NCBI GenBank assembly: GCA_016858145.1
Contig: JAEHOE010000014.1
Location: 620,001 to 684,000, forward strand
Length of the DNA stretch: 64,000 nucleotides
Direction of reading: 5' to 3'
DNA from: Edaphochlamys debaryana
Taxonomy: Eukaryota > Chlorophyta > Chlorophyceae > Chlamydomonadales
The notes under the pieces were generated by a model that was not told the origin of the DNA, did not search any database, and worked only from the letters and a program-made list of their open reading frames with translations. Position 1 is the stretch's first letter; every line of letters begins with the position of its first letter. Positions 1 through 12,800 of the stretch are shown one piece after another. Both the position numbers and the translations under genes were made by a program.

Positions 1-2880
1 CTGAGGCACAAGGACCGCGCGTCAGCAGCATGCGGCAGTTCCGCGGTAACCTGCCGGCGGCGGAGGCGGGACGGATGCAGGACACATGGAAATTACGCCC
101 AACATGGAAATCAAAAGATACCAGCAGATCTCACGCACCTCCATGCACTGGTGGCAGAATTGCGAATCCGAGTTGATCTGGCACTGTACGCACTCCCGCA
201 TGGCGCCAATGTTACTGTTATCCGTGAAACCGGGGTCCGTGCAGGGGGAAGGAATGGGGCCCGCATAGCACTCGGTCTGGACGCCTGATGAGCAAGACCG
301 AGGGACACATACGAAGAGTTAATAAGAGCGTGTGCCCCTTGCAGCTTGAAATAGGCAGCAGGCCGAATGAACGTCACGGCGGCTCACCCGTATCGACTGT
401 TGCAGGCACGCATTCTGTAAAACACCAGTCCTGCATACGCCAACACGGAACAAATGTGGTGGTTTTGTATTCTATTGTGCATGGACATACACACCGGGCT
501 AACCGGGCCTGCCTAGGCCTACCAGCCAGCAGGGCCCCTGCCTGCCCCTGCTTGCCTGGGTGGTACGATTGGTGGCATCTCCGCAAATGTTTGTGCACAC
601 CCCAGCATCAACCTGCTTGGTGGGCCAGCTCTGCAGCTGGGCGACGCAGGAGCGACATGCGGTTTTGTTGAAGATGGCTGGGCCTTCGCAGCTCAGACAA
701 GCTTGGTCTCCTGTGTCAGCAGTAATCAACGAGTGAAACGTGTACGAAGACTCGATCGTCAGGCTCGGCATGGCTGCAGCCAGCTGGCTGGCTGGATGAA
801 GCAGATATATAATACACTTGCCTTCGTTGCAGGTCTTGAAGAGTGTTGAAGGGGAAGGGGAGGGCGGCTTAGGCGATGGCGGGCAGGGCTCCGGCGGGGA
901 AGGAGACGGGGGCGCAGGTAACGGCGCAGGGGACGGCGGGGGCAACACTATGTCCACCACGTCATCAAGCCTCTGCAAGCAATAATTTAAATAATCATAA
1001 ACAGAAACGGGCGTAGTGATGTCTTAGTGAAGCGCGGGGATAGAGGAGCTCGTTGGGAAAATAATTGTATTAGTGCCTTGCTGACGTACGTTCCTAGGGG
1101 AAGCCGGTGGGGCTGGCGATGGGGGCACTGGCGGTGGCGGCGGTGGTGTTGTAAGGACTGCCTGAGATGGGCTGGGAAGGTTGGGTGGCGGCCGCAAGGG
1201 GCTTGGAAGCGGCGGTGGCGCCAGCGGGGGCGATAACTCATCAGCCACCGGCGAAATGGACGGGGAAGACAATGGTGGTGATTGTGCGGCCGTGTCACAA
1301 CTGGTTGAGATCTGAGGGGGCGGCAGCAGGAAGGCCTTGAGCGAGGCAATCAAGTCGAACAAACACCAGCCTGCACACTCGATCCGTCGATTCATGAATG
1401 GCTGCACTGCAGATGGACAGTGTAGCTCGATTGGCAAGGAATGAAACTGCTGATCCATTCATCCAAGAAAGCAACAAGCAACCCATCGGCAACCACGCGG
1501 CATCATCGTGGTATAGATTTTATTGTTGCAAGTTACTCACCTTAATGACCATGCCAGCCTGGAGCTTGCCTGGCGGCACATCTGGGTTAAGGCTCATCAA
1601 GTTTCCCCTTTCGGCTCCCAGCGACTTCGCAATGCTCTTGTACTGCAAGGTAGGGCGTGGTTCAAAAGGGTGTTTGTCAGGTAGCGGACTTATCAGGTGG
1701 CAGAGCAACGTCATTGCATGCATTGTGAGCTAAAACCGCAGAGTCGACTAGCTAGCAGGACAGCTTACCGACAGCAGGACTAGCAGGACGAGCTAGCCGG
1801 ACAGCTTACCGTTTCTCCTTGCCGCACCACATACGTACACCTATCGACTGGGCTTGGCTTTGGGCTTGATTCAGGGGTTGGGCTAGGCGCGGGTGAGCAG
1901 TTTCTTGACACTGTGATCACATCCCCCGTGGCCAATTGCCCAGGCTTGACACTCGGGTTGAGCGCCACGAGGTCTTGGCGAGTGATGTCAAGACGGCGCG
2001 CGATGGACTTGAACTGATAGATGAGGTGGGCCAGCAAGATGGTAAGCATAAGCTTGCCCGCCCTCGAGATGCCACGCACACAACGCACACAACACGCCAA
2101 AGATGCACTCAACCATTTGTCATAATAACGGACTCACCGTGTCACCCGCCTGGACCACATGGGTGCAGTTGCTTTGAATGACAACATCTGGGCTGGGGCT
2201 GGGGCTTGTGGAACAGGCGCCTGGCGGCAGAACCAAAACCTGCAAGGAGGACGCATGTGGTGCTATTTACGCTAGTGCTTCATCGTGCGTTAGGAGTCAG
2301 CAGGCAGGCAGCGCATGCACGTTAGGTCAACCCACCGTGTCAACAGGAGGCCGCCTGGGCAGCTTGGGATTGAGGGATGTGATTTGCTTGACCTTGAGTC
2401 CTAGCTTGCCTGAAACATGGATGTTGGTTGCTGTAGTTGCTGTATGTCACGCACAACTTGCCATGTACAACCCCGCATACATAGCGTAGCCAGCTAGCTA
2501 GCTACGTGCTCGAACGCACCGGCAATCGCGCCCAGGGTACCGTCGTCTGCAGCAGTATATATAGGCATCATGATGCTAGTCAGCAGCAGGCAAGCGCACA
2601 GTACGTATATGCATGAATGCCTTGCACCACCCACAACTTGCCTTCGAGAACCGTATATCTGCAGGCAGCAGACACCTGCGAACGATAGGGCAGACAAGGG
2701 GGCCAGTAGTCGTACGTGGAGTTGTAGAATAATATAAGGCTCCGTGGCCGGCGTGGCCTGGGCGTGGTCAAGGGTAATGACACACGCCGAGGGCAGGCCT
2801 TGGGAACCACCCAAGTTTGCACTTTGTGCTCTCACCAGCTGGTTGACCAGCTGCAGTAGCACAAGGTAGCACAAGGCCAC
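1..2880 (-). CDS. Secreted three-LysM protein with Pro-rich linker and Cys-rich region (partial, runs off the left edge)
   Basis: My splice model on the minus strand has exons 2880-2836, 2675-2642, 2409-2336, 2239-2138, 2013-1810, 1642-1541, 1311-1090, 972-567 and 284-about 122. Most junctions are GT-AG and keep the frame. The first exon encodes a hydrophobic signal-peptide core (LCYLVLLQLVNQL). LysM1 follows (YTVLEG, then LKVKQITSLNPKLP), then LysM2 (CTHVVQAGDT, then FKSIARRLDITRQDLVALNP) and LysM3 (CTYVVRQGET, then YKSIAKSLGAERGNLMSLNP). Pro/Ser stretches link the domains. Next come a long PPSP-rich linker and a Cys-rich tail with motifs such as CLSC, CRSC, CVQC and CHQC. LysM domains are known to bind chitin- or peptidoglycan-like glycans, so an extracellular or wall-associated role is inferred. 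The start is unresolved: the exon-1 frame is closed upstream by a stop and has no ATG, so an additional 5' exon is likely. LysM1 uses a possible GC-AG intron. The frame also stays open through 830-710, where an intron cannot be excluded. Confidence 0.8.
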
Positions 2881-4387
2881 CTGCTTTGCTTGGCTTTGGG
2901 GGTCACGTCAAAGGCACCCCCCGGCCCTTAATATAATTCGCCCCGAAGCGAGATGAACGGAGCAAATGGGACGAGATGGGGGAGCGAGAATAGAGTTCTC
3001 CACTCTAGGAATAGGCGCTGAATGGCGGCGCAGGCGTGACGCTGGGGATAGTGCAAGAGCCAAGCTTTCCCCCTCCCAAGTATACGATCCGCCGATTCGG
3101 TCCGGCGCCGCGCACAACTTCCTTCAAAGCCGACTGTCTCGTAAGAGGCAACCGGTTGTACACGGTGTGTCCGCCCGATAGCGTTATCCTCTTTGGCTGT
3201 AAGGAAGTTTGCCAGGATGTCCGCCGTCGCGACTATACTTTGCGAACGGCGCCGACGACGCTAGAACAGCATAGCAGGCTCAATGTCAAGACAGCGACGA
3301 GTTCTCACGTGACGGCTTAACGTCGAGGAAGTCGCCGGCGGAACGACTGGCGATTTCCCCCCCCTGTTTCGCTGTCAGCCGCATGTTCCACGTATCGACG
3401 CTCCGTAACGCGCGTTGCGTTCTCAGTCTCGTTTCGTGGTGCTTGGGCTAGGGGGGCGAGGCCCGCCTTCCTAGCCTTCCTGCGCAGCAGAACGTTTCTT
3501 TTCGGCCTACCTGGAGAAGACGCTCTCGCTGACATTCTGCGTGTCTAGTCCCTGCAGACAGCAGTGCAAGGGTGACACGCATATATCGGCGTGGGTTCGC
3601 TCGCGTTTGACATCTGCACATTACTGACAGGCGAATGTGGGTCGGCACACAGCCGTTTCGTTCCACAGCAGCTACTCAAGCTACGTCCAAGTCCTTCATC
3701 GCAAGCATTGCCGCCTGCTGCTCCTCCATGGAACTGACCGCCGCCGAGTTCCTACAGCGCCGAGTTTCGCCGGTGGGCTGCCAGCCACTCTTACCGCAAA
3801 CAATGAGAGCCAATGCCACCACGATATAGAGTCGTGGGGCCATAATTCGTGGAGGCGACGCCCTGCTGGTCCACTGGGTCGAGCTAGTCGAGCTCACCCA
3901 GTTCTGCGCTTGATTGCTATCGTAAGCTTGCTTGTCTGCTGTACATATGGGCAAAGTTTATTATGGGCTGCATATATATATATATCCACATCCTGAGCGC
4001 TCGATTGCGGAGCGTACGAGGCGTCACCGCCTCAGGGTTTATGAAGCTGGATATTAAAAGCTTTCCTGTGCAGTACCGTGCTGCAATAATGCAAGAAGGT
4101 GACAGCGGCCGACGCGCGAAACGCCCTACTCTCACACTTTGGTCGGCCTCGCTAGTTTCCTCTGGCAGGGGTGCTGTGAGTTCTGTGTGTGCTGCTCACT
4201 CGAGAGCACAGCATACAACGCAGAGTGTGTAAGCGGGGACACAGGAGCGGGCTGTAGCAAACTTCACTGTCTGTCGGCCTCGCCCGGTTACCGCCCAAAA
4301 CCGCAAGCGACAACCACGCCCTTGACGTGCTTGGCGCTGCCGTGGACTACCGTGGAGGAGATAGGGGAGGGCGGACGAAAGGGGGGG
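2881..4387. other. Gene-free interval between the LysM gene and the satellite
   Basis: I see no supported gene here. The short open frames on both strands lack domain-like sequence, signal peptides or consistent splice sites. The left end should hold the missing 5' exon and promoter of the LysM gene; an AT-rich patch (taatataatt) lies at about 2929-2938. A (TA)n run lies near 3970-3982. Base composition is less extreme than in the satellite. The transition at about 4380-4388 is abrupt: a G run and then the first module A. Confidence 0.6.
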
Positions 4388-4634
4388 GGTGCCCACGGCC
4401 CCAGGCGAGGCCTTGCCGTGCGAGCAGGGCGTGGCGGAGTCCAGCACGTGAGAGCGTCAACCAGCAGGCAGGCCGTGTCGGCAGAGCGTGGCTTCGCCGC
4501 CGCCAGGAAACAAAGAGCGGTACGGCAACGCCCCCCTCCCAATTAGGTAACGGAGAGCGGTACGGCGGTGCCCATGGCCCCAGGCGAGGCCTCGCCGTGA
4601 GATCAGGGACTGGCGGAGTCCAGCACGTGACAGC

Positions 4635-7600
4635 TTGAGCCAACGTCGTTGCCAGCACGGTTTCGAACGGCGGTTGGACAGCGCCTTCCGCTGCCACTAT
4701 CCGGCTGCCGGATACGTGGTGGCCGCACGTGTAGGCAGAGCCTGGCTTTGCCGCCGCCGGCATTCGGAGAGCAGTACGGCAACGCCCCGCTGCCGCCAGG
4801 ACACGAGGATGGGTACGGCAACGCCCCGCTGCCGCCAGGACACGTGAAGCAGAACGGCAGCGCCCCCCCGCCGATAGGTAGCGGGTAGTGGTACGGCGGT
4901 GCCCACGGCCCCAGGCGAGGCCTCGCCGTGAGATCAGGGACTGGCGGAGTCCAGCACGTGACAGCTTGAGCCAACGTCGTTGCCAGCACGGTCCCGAACG
5001 GCGGGCGGGACAGCGACTTCCGCTGCCGCTATCCGGCTGCCGGATACGTGGAGGCCGCACGTGTAGGCAGAGCCTGGCTTTGCCGCCGCCAGGAAACAAA
5101 GAGCGGTACGGCAACGCCCCACTGCCACTTGTGTAACGGAGAGCGGTACGGCCGTGCCCATGGCCCCAGGCGAGGCCTCGCCGTGTGATCAGGGACTGGC
5201 GGAGTCCACCACGTGACAGCTTGAGCCAACGTCGTTGCCAGCACGGCTACGAACGGCGGGCGGGACAGCGCCTTCCGCTGCCGCTATCCGGCTGCCAGAT
5301 ACGTGGAGGCCGCACGTGTCGGCAGAGCCTGGCTTTGCCGCCGCCAGGAGACAAAGAGCGGTACGGCAACGCCCCGCTGCCGCCAGGACACGAAGAGGGG
5401 TACGGCAACGCCCCGCTGCCGCAAGGACACGTAAAGCAGTGCGGCAGCACCCCGCCGTCGATAGGTAGCGGGTAATGGTACGGCGGTGCCCACGGCCCCA
5501 GGCGAGGCCTTGCCGTGCGGGCAGGGCGTGGCGGAGGCCAGCACGTGAGAGCGTCACCCAGGCAGGCCGTGTCGGCAGAGCCTGGCCCCGCCGCCGCCGG
5601 GTCACGGAAAGCGGCGCAGCAACGCCCCACTGCCACTTATGTTACGGAGAGCGGTACGGCGGTACCCATGGCCCCAGGCGAGGCCTCGCCGTGAGATCAG
5701 GGACTGGCGAAGGCCAGCACGTGTGAGCTTGAGCCAACGTCGTTGCCAGCACGGTCCCGAACGGCGGGCGGGACAGCGACTTCCGCTGCCGCTATCCGGC
5801 TGCCGGATACGTGGAGGCCGCACGTGTCGGCAGAGCCTGGCTTTGCCGCCGCCAGGAGACAAAGAGCGGTACGGCAACGCCCCACTGCCGCCAGGACACG
5901 AAGAGGGGTACGGCAACGCCCCGCTGCCGCCAGGACACGTAAAGCAGTGCGGCAGCACCCCGCCGTCGATAGGTAGCGGGTAATGGTACGGCGGTGCCCA
6001 CGGCCCCAGGCGAGGCCTTGCCATGCGAGCAGGGCGTGGCGGAGGCCAGCACGTGAGAGCGTCACCCAGGCAGGCCGTGTCGGCAGAGCCTGGCCCCGCC
6101 GCCGCCGGGTCACGGAGAGCGGCGCAGCAACACCCCACTGCCAACTAGGTAACGGAGAGCGGTACGGCGGTGCCCATGGCCCCAGGCGAGGCCTCGCCGT
6201 GAGATCAGGGACTGGCGGAGTCCAGCACGTGACAGCTTGAGCCAACGTCGTTGCCAGCACGGTTTCGAACGGCGGTTGGACAGCGCCTTCCGCTGCCACT
6301 ATCCGGCTGCCGGATACGTGGAGGCCGCACGTGTCGGCAGAGCCTGGCTTTGCCGCCGCCGGCATTCGGAGAGCGGTACGGCAACGCCCCGCTGCCGCCA
6401 GGACACGAGGATGGGTACGGCAACGCCCCGCTGCCGCCAGGACACGTGAAGCAGAACGGCAGCGCCCCCCCGCCGATAGGTAGCGGGTAGTGGTACGGCG
6501 GTGCCCACGGCCCCAGGCGAGGCCTCGCCGTGAGATCAGGGACTGGCGGAGTCCAGCACGTGACAGCTTGAGCCAACGTCGTTGCCAGCACGGTCCCGAA
6601 CGGCGGGCGGGACAGCGACTTCCGCTGCCCCTATCCGGCTGCCGGATACGTGGAGGCCGCACGTGTACGCAGAGCCTGGCTTTGCCGCCGCCAGGAAACA
6701 AAGAGCGGTACGGCAACGCCCCACTGCCACTTGTGTAACGGAGAGCGGTACGGCCGTGCCCATGGCCCCAGGCGAGGCCTCGCCGTGTGATCAGGGACTG
6801 GCGGAGTCCAGCACGTGACAGCTTGAGCCAACGTCGTTGCCAGCACGGCTACGAACGGCGGGCGGGACAGCGCCTTCCGCTGCCGCTATCCGGCTGCCGG
6901 ATACGTGGAGGCCGCACGTGTCGGCAGAGCCTGGCTTTGCCGCCGCCAGGAGACAAAGAGCGGTACGGCAACGCCCCGCTGCCGCCAGGACACGAAGAGG
7001 GGTACGGCAACGCCCCGCTGCCGCCAGGACACGTAAAGCAGTGCGGCAGCACCCCGCCGTCGATAGGTAGCGGGTAATGGTACGGCGGTGCCCACGGCCC
7101 CAGGCGAGGCCTTGCCGTGCGGGCAGGGCGTGGCGGAGGCCAGCACGTGAGAGCGTCACCCAGGCAGGCCGTGTCGGCAGAGCCTGGCCCCGCCGCCGCC
7201 GGGTCACGGAGAGCGGCGCAGCAACACCCCACTGCCAACTAGGTAACGGAGAGCGGTACGGCGGTGCCCATGGCCCCAGGCGAGGCCTCGCCGTGAGATC
7301 AGGGACTGGCGGAGTCCAGCACGTGAGAGCTTGAGCCAACGTCGTTGCCAGCACGGTCCCGAACGGCGGGCGGGACAGCGACTTCCGCTGCCGCTATCCG
7401 GCTGCCGGATACGTGGAGGCCGCACGTGTCGGCAGAGCCTGGCTTTGCCGCCGCCAGGAGACAAAGAGCGGTACGGCAACGCCACGCTGCCGCCAGGACA
7501 TGAAGAGGGGTACGGCAACGCCCCGCTGCCGCCAGGACACGTAAAGCAGTGCGGCAGCACCCCGCCGTCGATAGGTAGCGGGTAGTGGTACGGCGGTGCC

Positions 7601-7836
7601 CACGGCCCCAGGCGAGGCCTTGCCATGCGAACAGGGCGTGGCGGAGGCCAGCACGTGAGAGCGTCACCCAGGCAGGCCGTGTCGGCAGAGCCTGGCCCCG
7701 CCGCCGCCGGGTCACGGAAAGCGGCGCAGCAACGCCCCACTGCCACTTATGTTACGGAGAGCGGTACGGCGGTACCCATGGCCCCAGGCGAGGCCTCGCC
7801 GTGAGATCAGGGACTGGCGAAGGCCAGCACGTGTGA
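4635..7836. repeat. Higher-order block, 1602-bp period (first satellite zone)
   Basis: Segments starting at 4635, 4934, 5185 and 5475 recur 1602 bp later (6237, 6536, 6787, 7077) with only scattered substitutions. The 1602-bp period contains one start spacing of about 586 bp (4889 to 5475, repeated 6490 to 7077). There module A is replaced by a B-like half that keeps the 80-bp block but has a single 39-bp unit (module B'). This zone also keeps the TTTCGAACGGCGGTTGGA variant and a CACGTGAAGCAG variant that are rarer later in the array. Confidence 0.8.
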
Positions 7837-9837
7837 GCTTGAGCCAACGTCGTTGCCAGCACGGTCCCGAACGGCGGGCGGGACAGCGACTTCCGCTGCC
7901 GCTATCCGGCTGCCGGATACGTGGAGGCCGCACGTGTCGGCAGAGCCTGGCTTTGCCGCCGCCAGGAGACAAAGAGCGGTACGGCAACGCCACGCTGCCG
8001 CCAGGACACGAAGAGGGGTACGGCAACGCCCCGCTGCCGCCAGGACACGTAAAGCAGTGCGGCAGCACCCCGCCGTCGATAGGTAGCGGGTAATGGTACG
8101 GCGGTGCCCACGGCCCCAGGCGAGGCCTTGCCATGCGAGCAGGGCGTGGCGGAGGCCAGCACGTGAGAGCGTCACCCAGGCAGGCCGTGTCGGCAGAGCC
8201 TGGCCCCGCCGCCGCCGGGTCACGGAGAGCGGCGCAGCAACACCCCACTGCCACTTGTGTAACGGAGAGCGGTACGGCGGTGCCCATGGCCCCAGGCGAG
8301 GCCTCGCCGTGAGATCAGGGACTGGCGGAGTCCAGCACGTGACAGCTTGAGCCAACGTCGTTGCCAGCACGGCTACGAACGGCGGGCGGGACAGCGCCTT
8401 CCGCTGCCGCTATCCGGCTGCCGGATACGTGGAGGCCGCACGTGTCGGCAGAGCCTGGCTTTGCCGCCGCCAGGAGACAAAGAGCGGTACGGCAACGCCC
8501 CGCTGCCGCCAGGACACGAAGAGGGGTACGGCAACGCCCCGCTGCCGCCAGGACACGTAAAGCAGTGCGGCAGCACCCCGCCGTCGATAGGTAGCGGGTA
8601 ATGGTACGGCGGTGCCCACGGCCCCAGGCGAGGCCTTGCCGTGCGGGCAGGGCGTGGCGGAGGCCAGCACGTGAGAGCGTCACCCAGGCAGGCCGTGTCG
8701 GCAGAGCCTGGCCCCGCCGCCGCCGGGTCACGGAGAGCGGCGCAGCAACACCCCACTGCCAACTAGGTAACGGAGAGCGGTACGGCGGTGCCCATGGCCC
8801 CAGGCGAGGCCTCGCCGTGAGATCAGGGACTGGCGGAGTCCAGCACGTGAGAGCTTGAGCCAACGTCGTTGCCAGCACGGTCCCGAACGGCGGGCGGGAC
8901 AGCGACTCCCGCTGCCGCTATCCGGCTGCCGGATACGTGGAGGCCGCACGTGTCGGCAGAGCCTGGCTTTGCCGCCGCCAGGAGACAAAGAGCGGTACGG
9001 CAACGCCACGCTGCCGCCAGGACATGAAGAGGGGTACGGCAACGCCCCGCTGCCGCCAGGACACGTAAAGCAGTGCGGCAGCACCCCGCCGTCGATAGGT
9101 AGCGGGTAGTGGTACGGCGGTGCCCACGGCCCCAGGCGAGGCCTTGCCATGCGAACAGGGCGTGGCGGAGGCCAGCACGTGAGAGCGTCACCCAGGCAGG
9201 CCGTGTCGGCAGAGCCTGGCCCCGCCGCCGCCGGGTCACGGAAAGCGGCGCAGCAACGCCCCACTGCCACTTATGTTACGGAGAGCGGTACGGCGGTACC
9301 CATGGCCCCAGGCGAGGCCTCGCCGTGAGATCAGGGACTGGCGAAGGCCAGCACGTGTGAGCTTGAGCCAACGTCGTTGCCAGCACGGTCCCGAACGGCG
9401 GGCGGGACAGCGACTTCCGCTGCCGCTATCCGGCTGCCGGATACGTGGAGGCCGCACGTGTCGGCAGAGCCTGGCTTTGCCGCCGCCAGGAGACAAAGAG
9501 CGGTACGGCAACGCCCCGCTGCCGCCAGGACACGAAGAGGGGTACGGCAACGCCCCGCTGCCGCCAGGACACGTAAAGCAGTGCGGCAGCACCCCGCCGT
9601 CGATAGGTAGCGGGTAATGGTACGGCGGTGCCCACGGCCCCAGGCGAGGCCTTGCCATGCGAGCAGGGCGTGGCGGAGGCCAGCACGTGAGAGCGTCACC
9701 CAGGCAGGCCGTGTCGGCAGAGCCTGGCCCCGCCGCCGCCGGGTCACGGAGAGCGGCGCAGCAACACCCCACTGCCAACTAGGTAACGGAGAGCGGTACG
9801 GCGGTGCCCATGGCCCCAGGCGAGGCCTCGCCGTGAG
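6791..9837. repeat. Higher-order block, 1524-bp period (three monomers)
   Basis: Sequence at 6791-8314 recurs at 8315-9837. Corresponding open frames (6791/8315, 7204/8728, 7299/8823) translate identically or differ by one residue. 1524 equals 3 x 508. Similarity falls off after about 9.3-9.8 kb, giving way to a zone with 1015-bp (two-monomer) periodicity at about 11-14 kb, for example starts 12154, 12661, 13169 and 13676. Confidence 0.75.
6947..7063 (+). repeat. 39-bp subrepeat inside module B (representative copy)
   Basis: Module B ends with tandem 39-bp units beginning gccaggagacaaagagcgg, gccaggacacgaagagggg and gccaggacacgtaaagcag, each followed by a ggcaacgcccc-type end. Two full units and one diverged unit are usual. 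Module B' has a single unit. Units at about 29.8 and 32.07 kb, and at about 41.48 kb, have lost exactly one 39-bp unit, giving the short (about 469-472 bp) monomers. The 39-bp step is therefore a secondary slippage unit nested in the 508-bp monomer. Confidence 0.85.
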
Positions 9838-12800
9838 ATCAGGGACTGGCGGAGTCCAGCACGTGAGAGCTTGAGCCAACGTCGTTGCCAGCACGGTCCC
9901 GAACGGCGGGCGGGACAGCGACTTCCGCTGCCGCTATCCGGCTGCCGGATACGTGGAGGCCGCACGTGTCGGCATAGCCTGGCTTTGCCGCCGCCAGGAG
10001 ACAAAGAGCGGTACGGCAACGCCACGCTGCCGCCAGGACATGAAGAGGGGTACGGCAACGCCCCGCTGCCGCCAGGACACGTAAAGCAGTGCGGCAGCAC
10101 CCCGCCGTCGATAGGTAGCGGGTAGTGGTACGGCGGTGCCCACGGCCCCAGGCGAGGCCTTGCCATGCGAGCAGGGCGTGGCGGACGGCAGAACGTGAGA
10201 GCGTCACCCAGGCAGGCCGTGTCGGCAGAGCCTGGCCCCGCCGCCGCCGGGTCACGGAAAGCGGCGCAGCAACGCCCCACTGCCACTTATGTTACGGAGA
10301 GCGGTACGGCGGTGCCCATGGCCCCAGGCGAGGCCTCGCCGTGAGATCAGGGACTGGCGAAGGCCAGCACGTGTGAGCTTGAGCCAACGTCGTTGCCAGC
10401 ACGGTTTCGAACGGCGGTTGGACAGCGCCTTCCGCTGCCGCTATCCGGCTGCCGGATACGTGGTGGCCGCACGTGTAGGCAGAGCCTGGCTTTGCCGCCG
10501 CCAGGAGACAAAGAGCGGTACGGCAACGCCACGCTGCCGCCAGGACACGAAGAGGGGTACGGCAACGCCCCGCTGCCGCCAGGACACGTAAAGCAGTGCG
10601 GCAGCACCCCGCCGTCGATAGGTAGCGGGTAGTGGTACGGCGGTGCCCACGGCCCCAGGCGAGGCCTTGCCATGCGAGCAGGGCGTGGCGGAGGCCAGCA
10701 CGTGAGAGCGTCACCCAGGCAGGCCGTGTCGGCAGAGCCTGGCCCCGCCGCCGCCGGGTGACGGAGAGCGGCGCAGCAACACCCCACTGCCAACTAGGTA
10801 ACGGAGAGCGGTACGGCGGTGCCCATGGCCCCAGGCGAGGCCTCGCCGTGAGATCAGGGACTGGCGGAGTCCAGCACGTGAGAGCTTGAGCCAACGTCGT
10901 TGCCAGCACGGTCCCGAACGGCGGGCGGGACAGCGACTTCCGCTGCCGCTATCCGGCTGCCGGATACGTGGAGGCCGCACGTGTCGGCATAGCCTGGCTT
11001 TGCCGCCGCCAGGAGACAAAGAGCGGTACGGCAACGCCACGCTGCCGCCAGGACATGAAGAGGGGTACGGCAACGCCCCGCTGCCGCCAGGACACGTAAA
11101 GCAGTGCGGCAGCACCCCGCCGTCGATAGGTAGCGGGTAGTGGTACGGCGGTGCCCACGGCCCCAGGCGAGGCCTTGCCATGCGAGCAGGGCGTGGCGGA
11201 CGGCAGCACGTGAGAGCGTCACCCAGGCAGGCCGTGTCGGCAGAGCCTGGCCCCGCCGCCGCCGGGTCACGGAAAGCGGCGCAGCAACGCCCCACTGCCA
11301 CTTATGTTACGGAGAGCGGTACGGCGGTACCCATGGCCCCAGGCGAGGCCTCGCCGTGAGATCAGGGACTGGCGAAGGCCAGCACGTGTGAGCTTGAGCC
11401 AACGTCGTTGCCAGCACGGTTTCGAACGGCGGTTGGACAGCGCCTTCCGCTGCCGCTATCCGGCTGCCGGATACGTGGAGGCCGCACGTGTCGGCAGAGC
11501 CTGGCTTTGCCGCCGCCAGGAGACAAAGAGCGGTACGGCAACGCCCCGCTGCCGCCAGGACACGAAGAGGGGTACGGCAATGCCCCGCTGCCGCCAGGAT
11601 ACGTAAAGCAGTGCGGCAGCACCCCGCCGTCGATAGGTAGCGGGTAGTGGTACGGCGGTGCCCACGGCCCCAGGCGAGGCCTTGCCGTGCGAGCAGGGCG
11701 TGGCGGAGGCCAGCACGTGAGAGCGTCACCCAGGCAGGCCGTGTCGGCAGAGCTGGCCCCGCCGCCGCCGGGTCACGGAGAGCGGCGCAGCAACACCCCA
11801 CTGCCAACTAGGTAACGGAGAGCGGTACGGCGGTGCCCATGGCCCCAGGCGAGGCCTCGCCGTGAGATCAGGGACTGGCGGAGGCCAGCACGTGACAGCT
11901 TGAGCCAACGTCGCTGCCAGCACGGTCCCGAACGGCGGGCGGGACAGCGACTTCCGCTGCCGCTATCCGGCTGCCGGATACGTGGAGGCCGCACGTGTCG
12001 GCAGAGCCTGGCTTTGCCGCCGCCAGGAGACAAAGAGCGGTACGGCAACGCCACGCTGCCGCCAGGACATGAAGAGGGGTACGGCAACGCCCCGCTGCCG
12101 CCAGGACACGTAAAGCAGTGCGGCAGCACCCCGCCGTCGATAGGTAGCGGGTAGTGGTACGGCGGTGCCCACGGCCCCAGGCGAGGCCTTGCCATGCGAG
12201 CAGGGCGTGGCGGACGGCAGAACGTGAGAGCGTCACCCAGGCAGGCCGTGTCGGCAGAGCCTGGCCCCGCCGCCGCCGGGTCACGGAAAGCGGCGCAGCA
12301 ACGCCCCACTGCCACTTATGTTACGGAGAGCGGTACGGCGGTACCCATGGCCCCAGGCGAGGCCTCGCCGTGAGATCAGGGACTGGCGAAGGCCAGCACG
12401 TGTGAGCTTGAGCCAACGTCGTTGCCAGCACGGTTTCGAACGGCGGTTGGACAGCGCCTTCCGCTGCCGCTATCCGGCTGCCGGATACGTGGAGGCCGCA
12501 CGTGTCGGCAGAGCCTGGCCTTGCCGCCGCCAGGAGACAAAGAGCGGTACGGCAACGCCACGCTGCCGCCAGGACATGAAGAGGGGTACGGCAACGCCCC
12601 GCTGCCGCCAGGACACGTAAAGCAGTGCGGCAGCACCCCGCCGTCGATAGGTAGCGGGTAGTGGTACGGCGGTGCCCACGGCCCCAGGCGAGGCCTTGCC
12701 ATGCGAGCAGGGCGTGGCGGAGGCCAGCACGTGAGAGCGTCACCCAGGCAGGCCGTGTCGGCAGAGCCTGGCCCCGCCGCCGCCGGGTCACGGAAAGCGG

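Noticed and set aside
3317..3666. Overlapping minus-strand open frames left of the satellite
   Set aside because: Arg-rich, no domain or splice support, and no relation to the neighbouring LysM gene frame.
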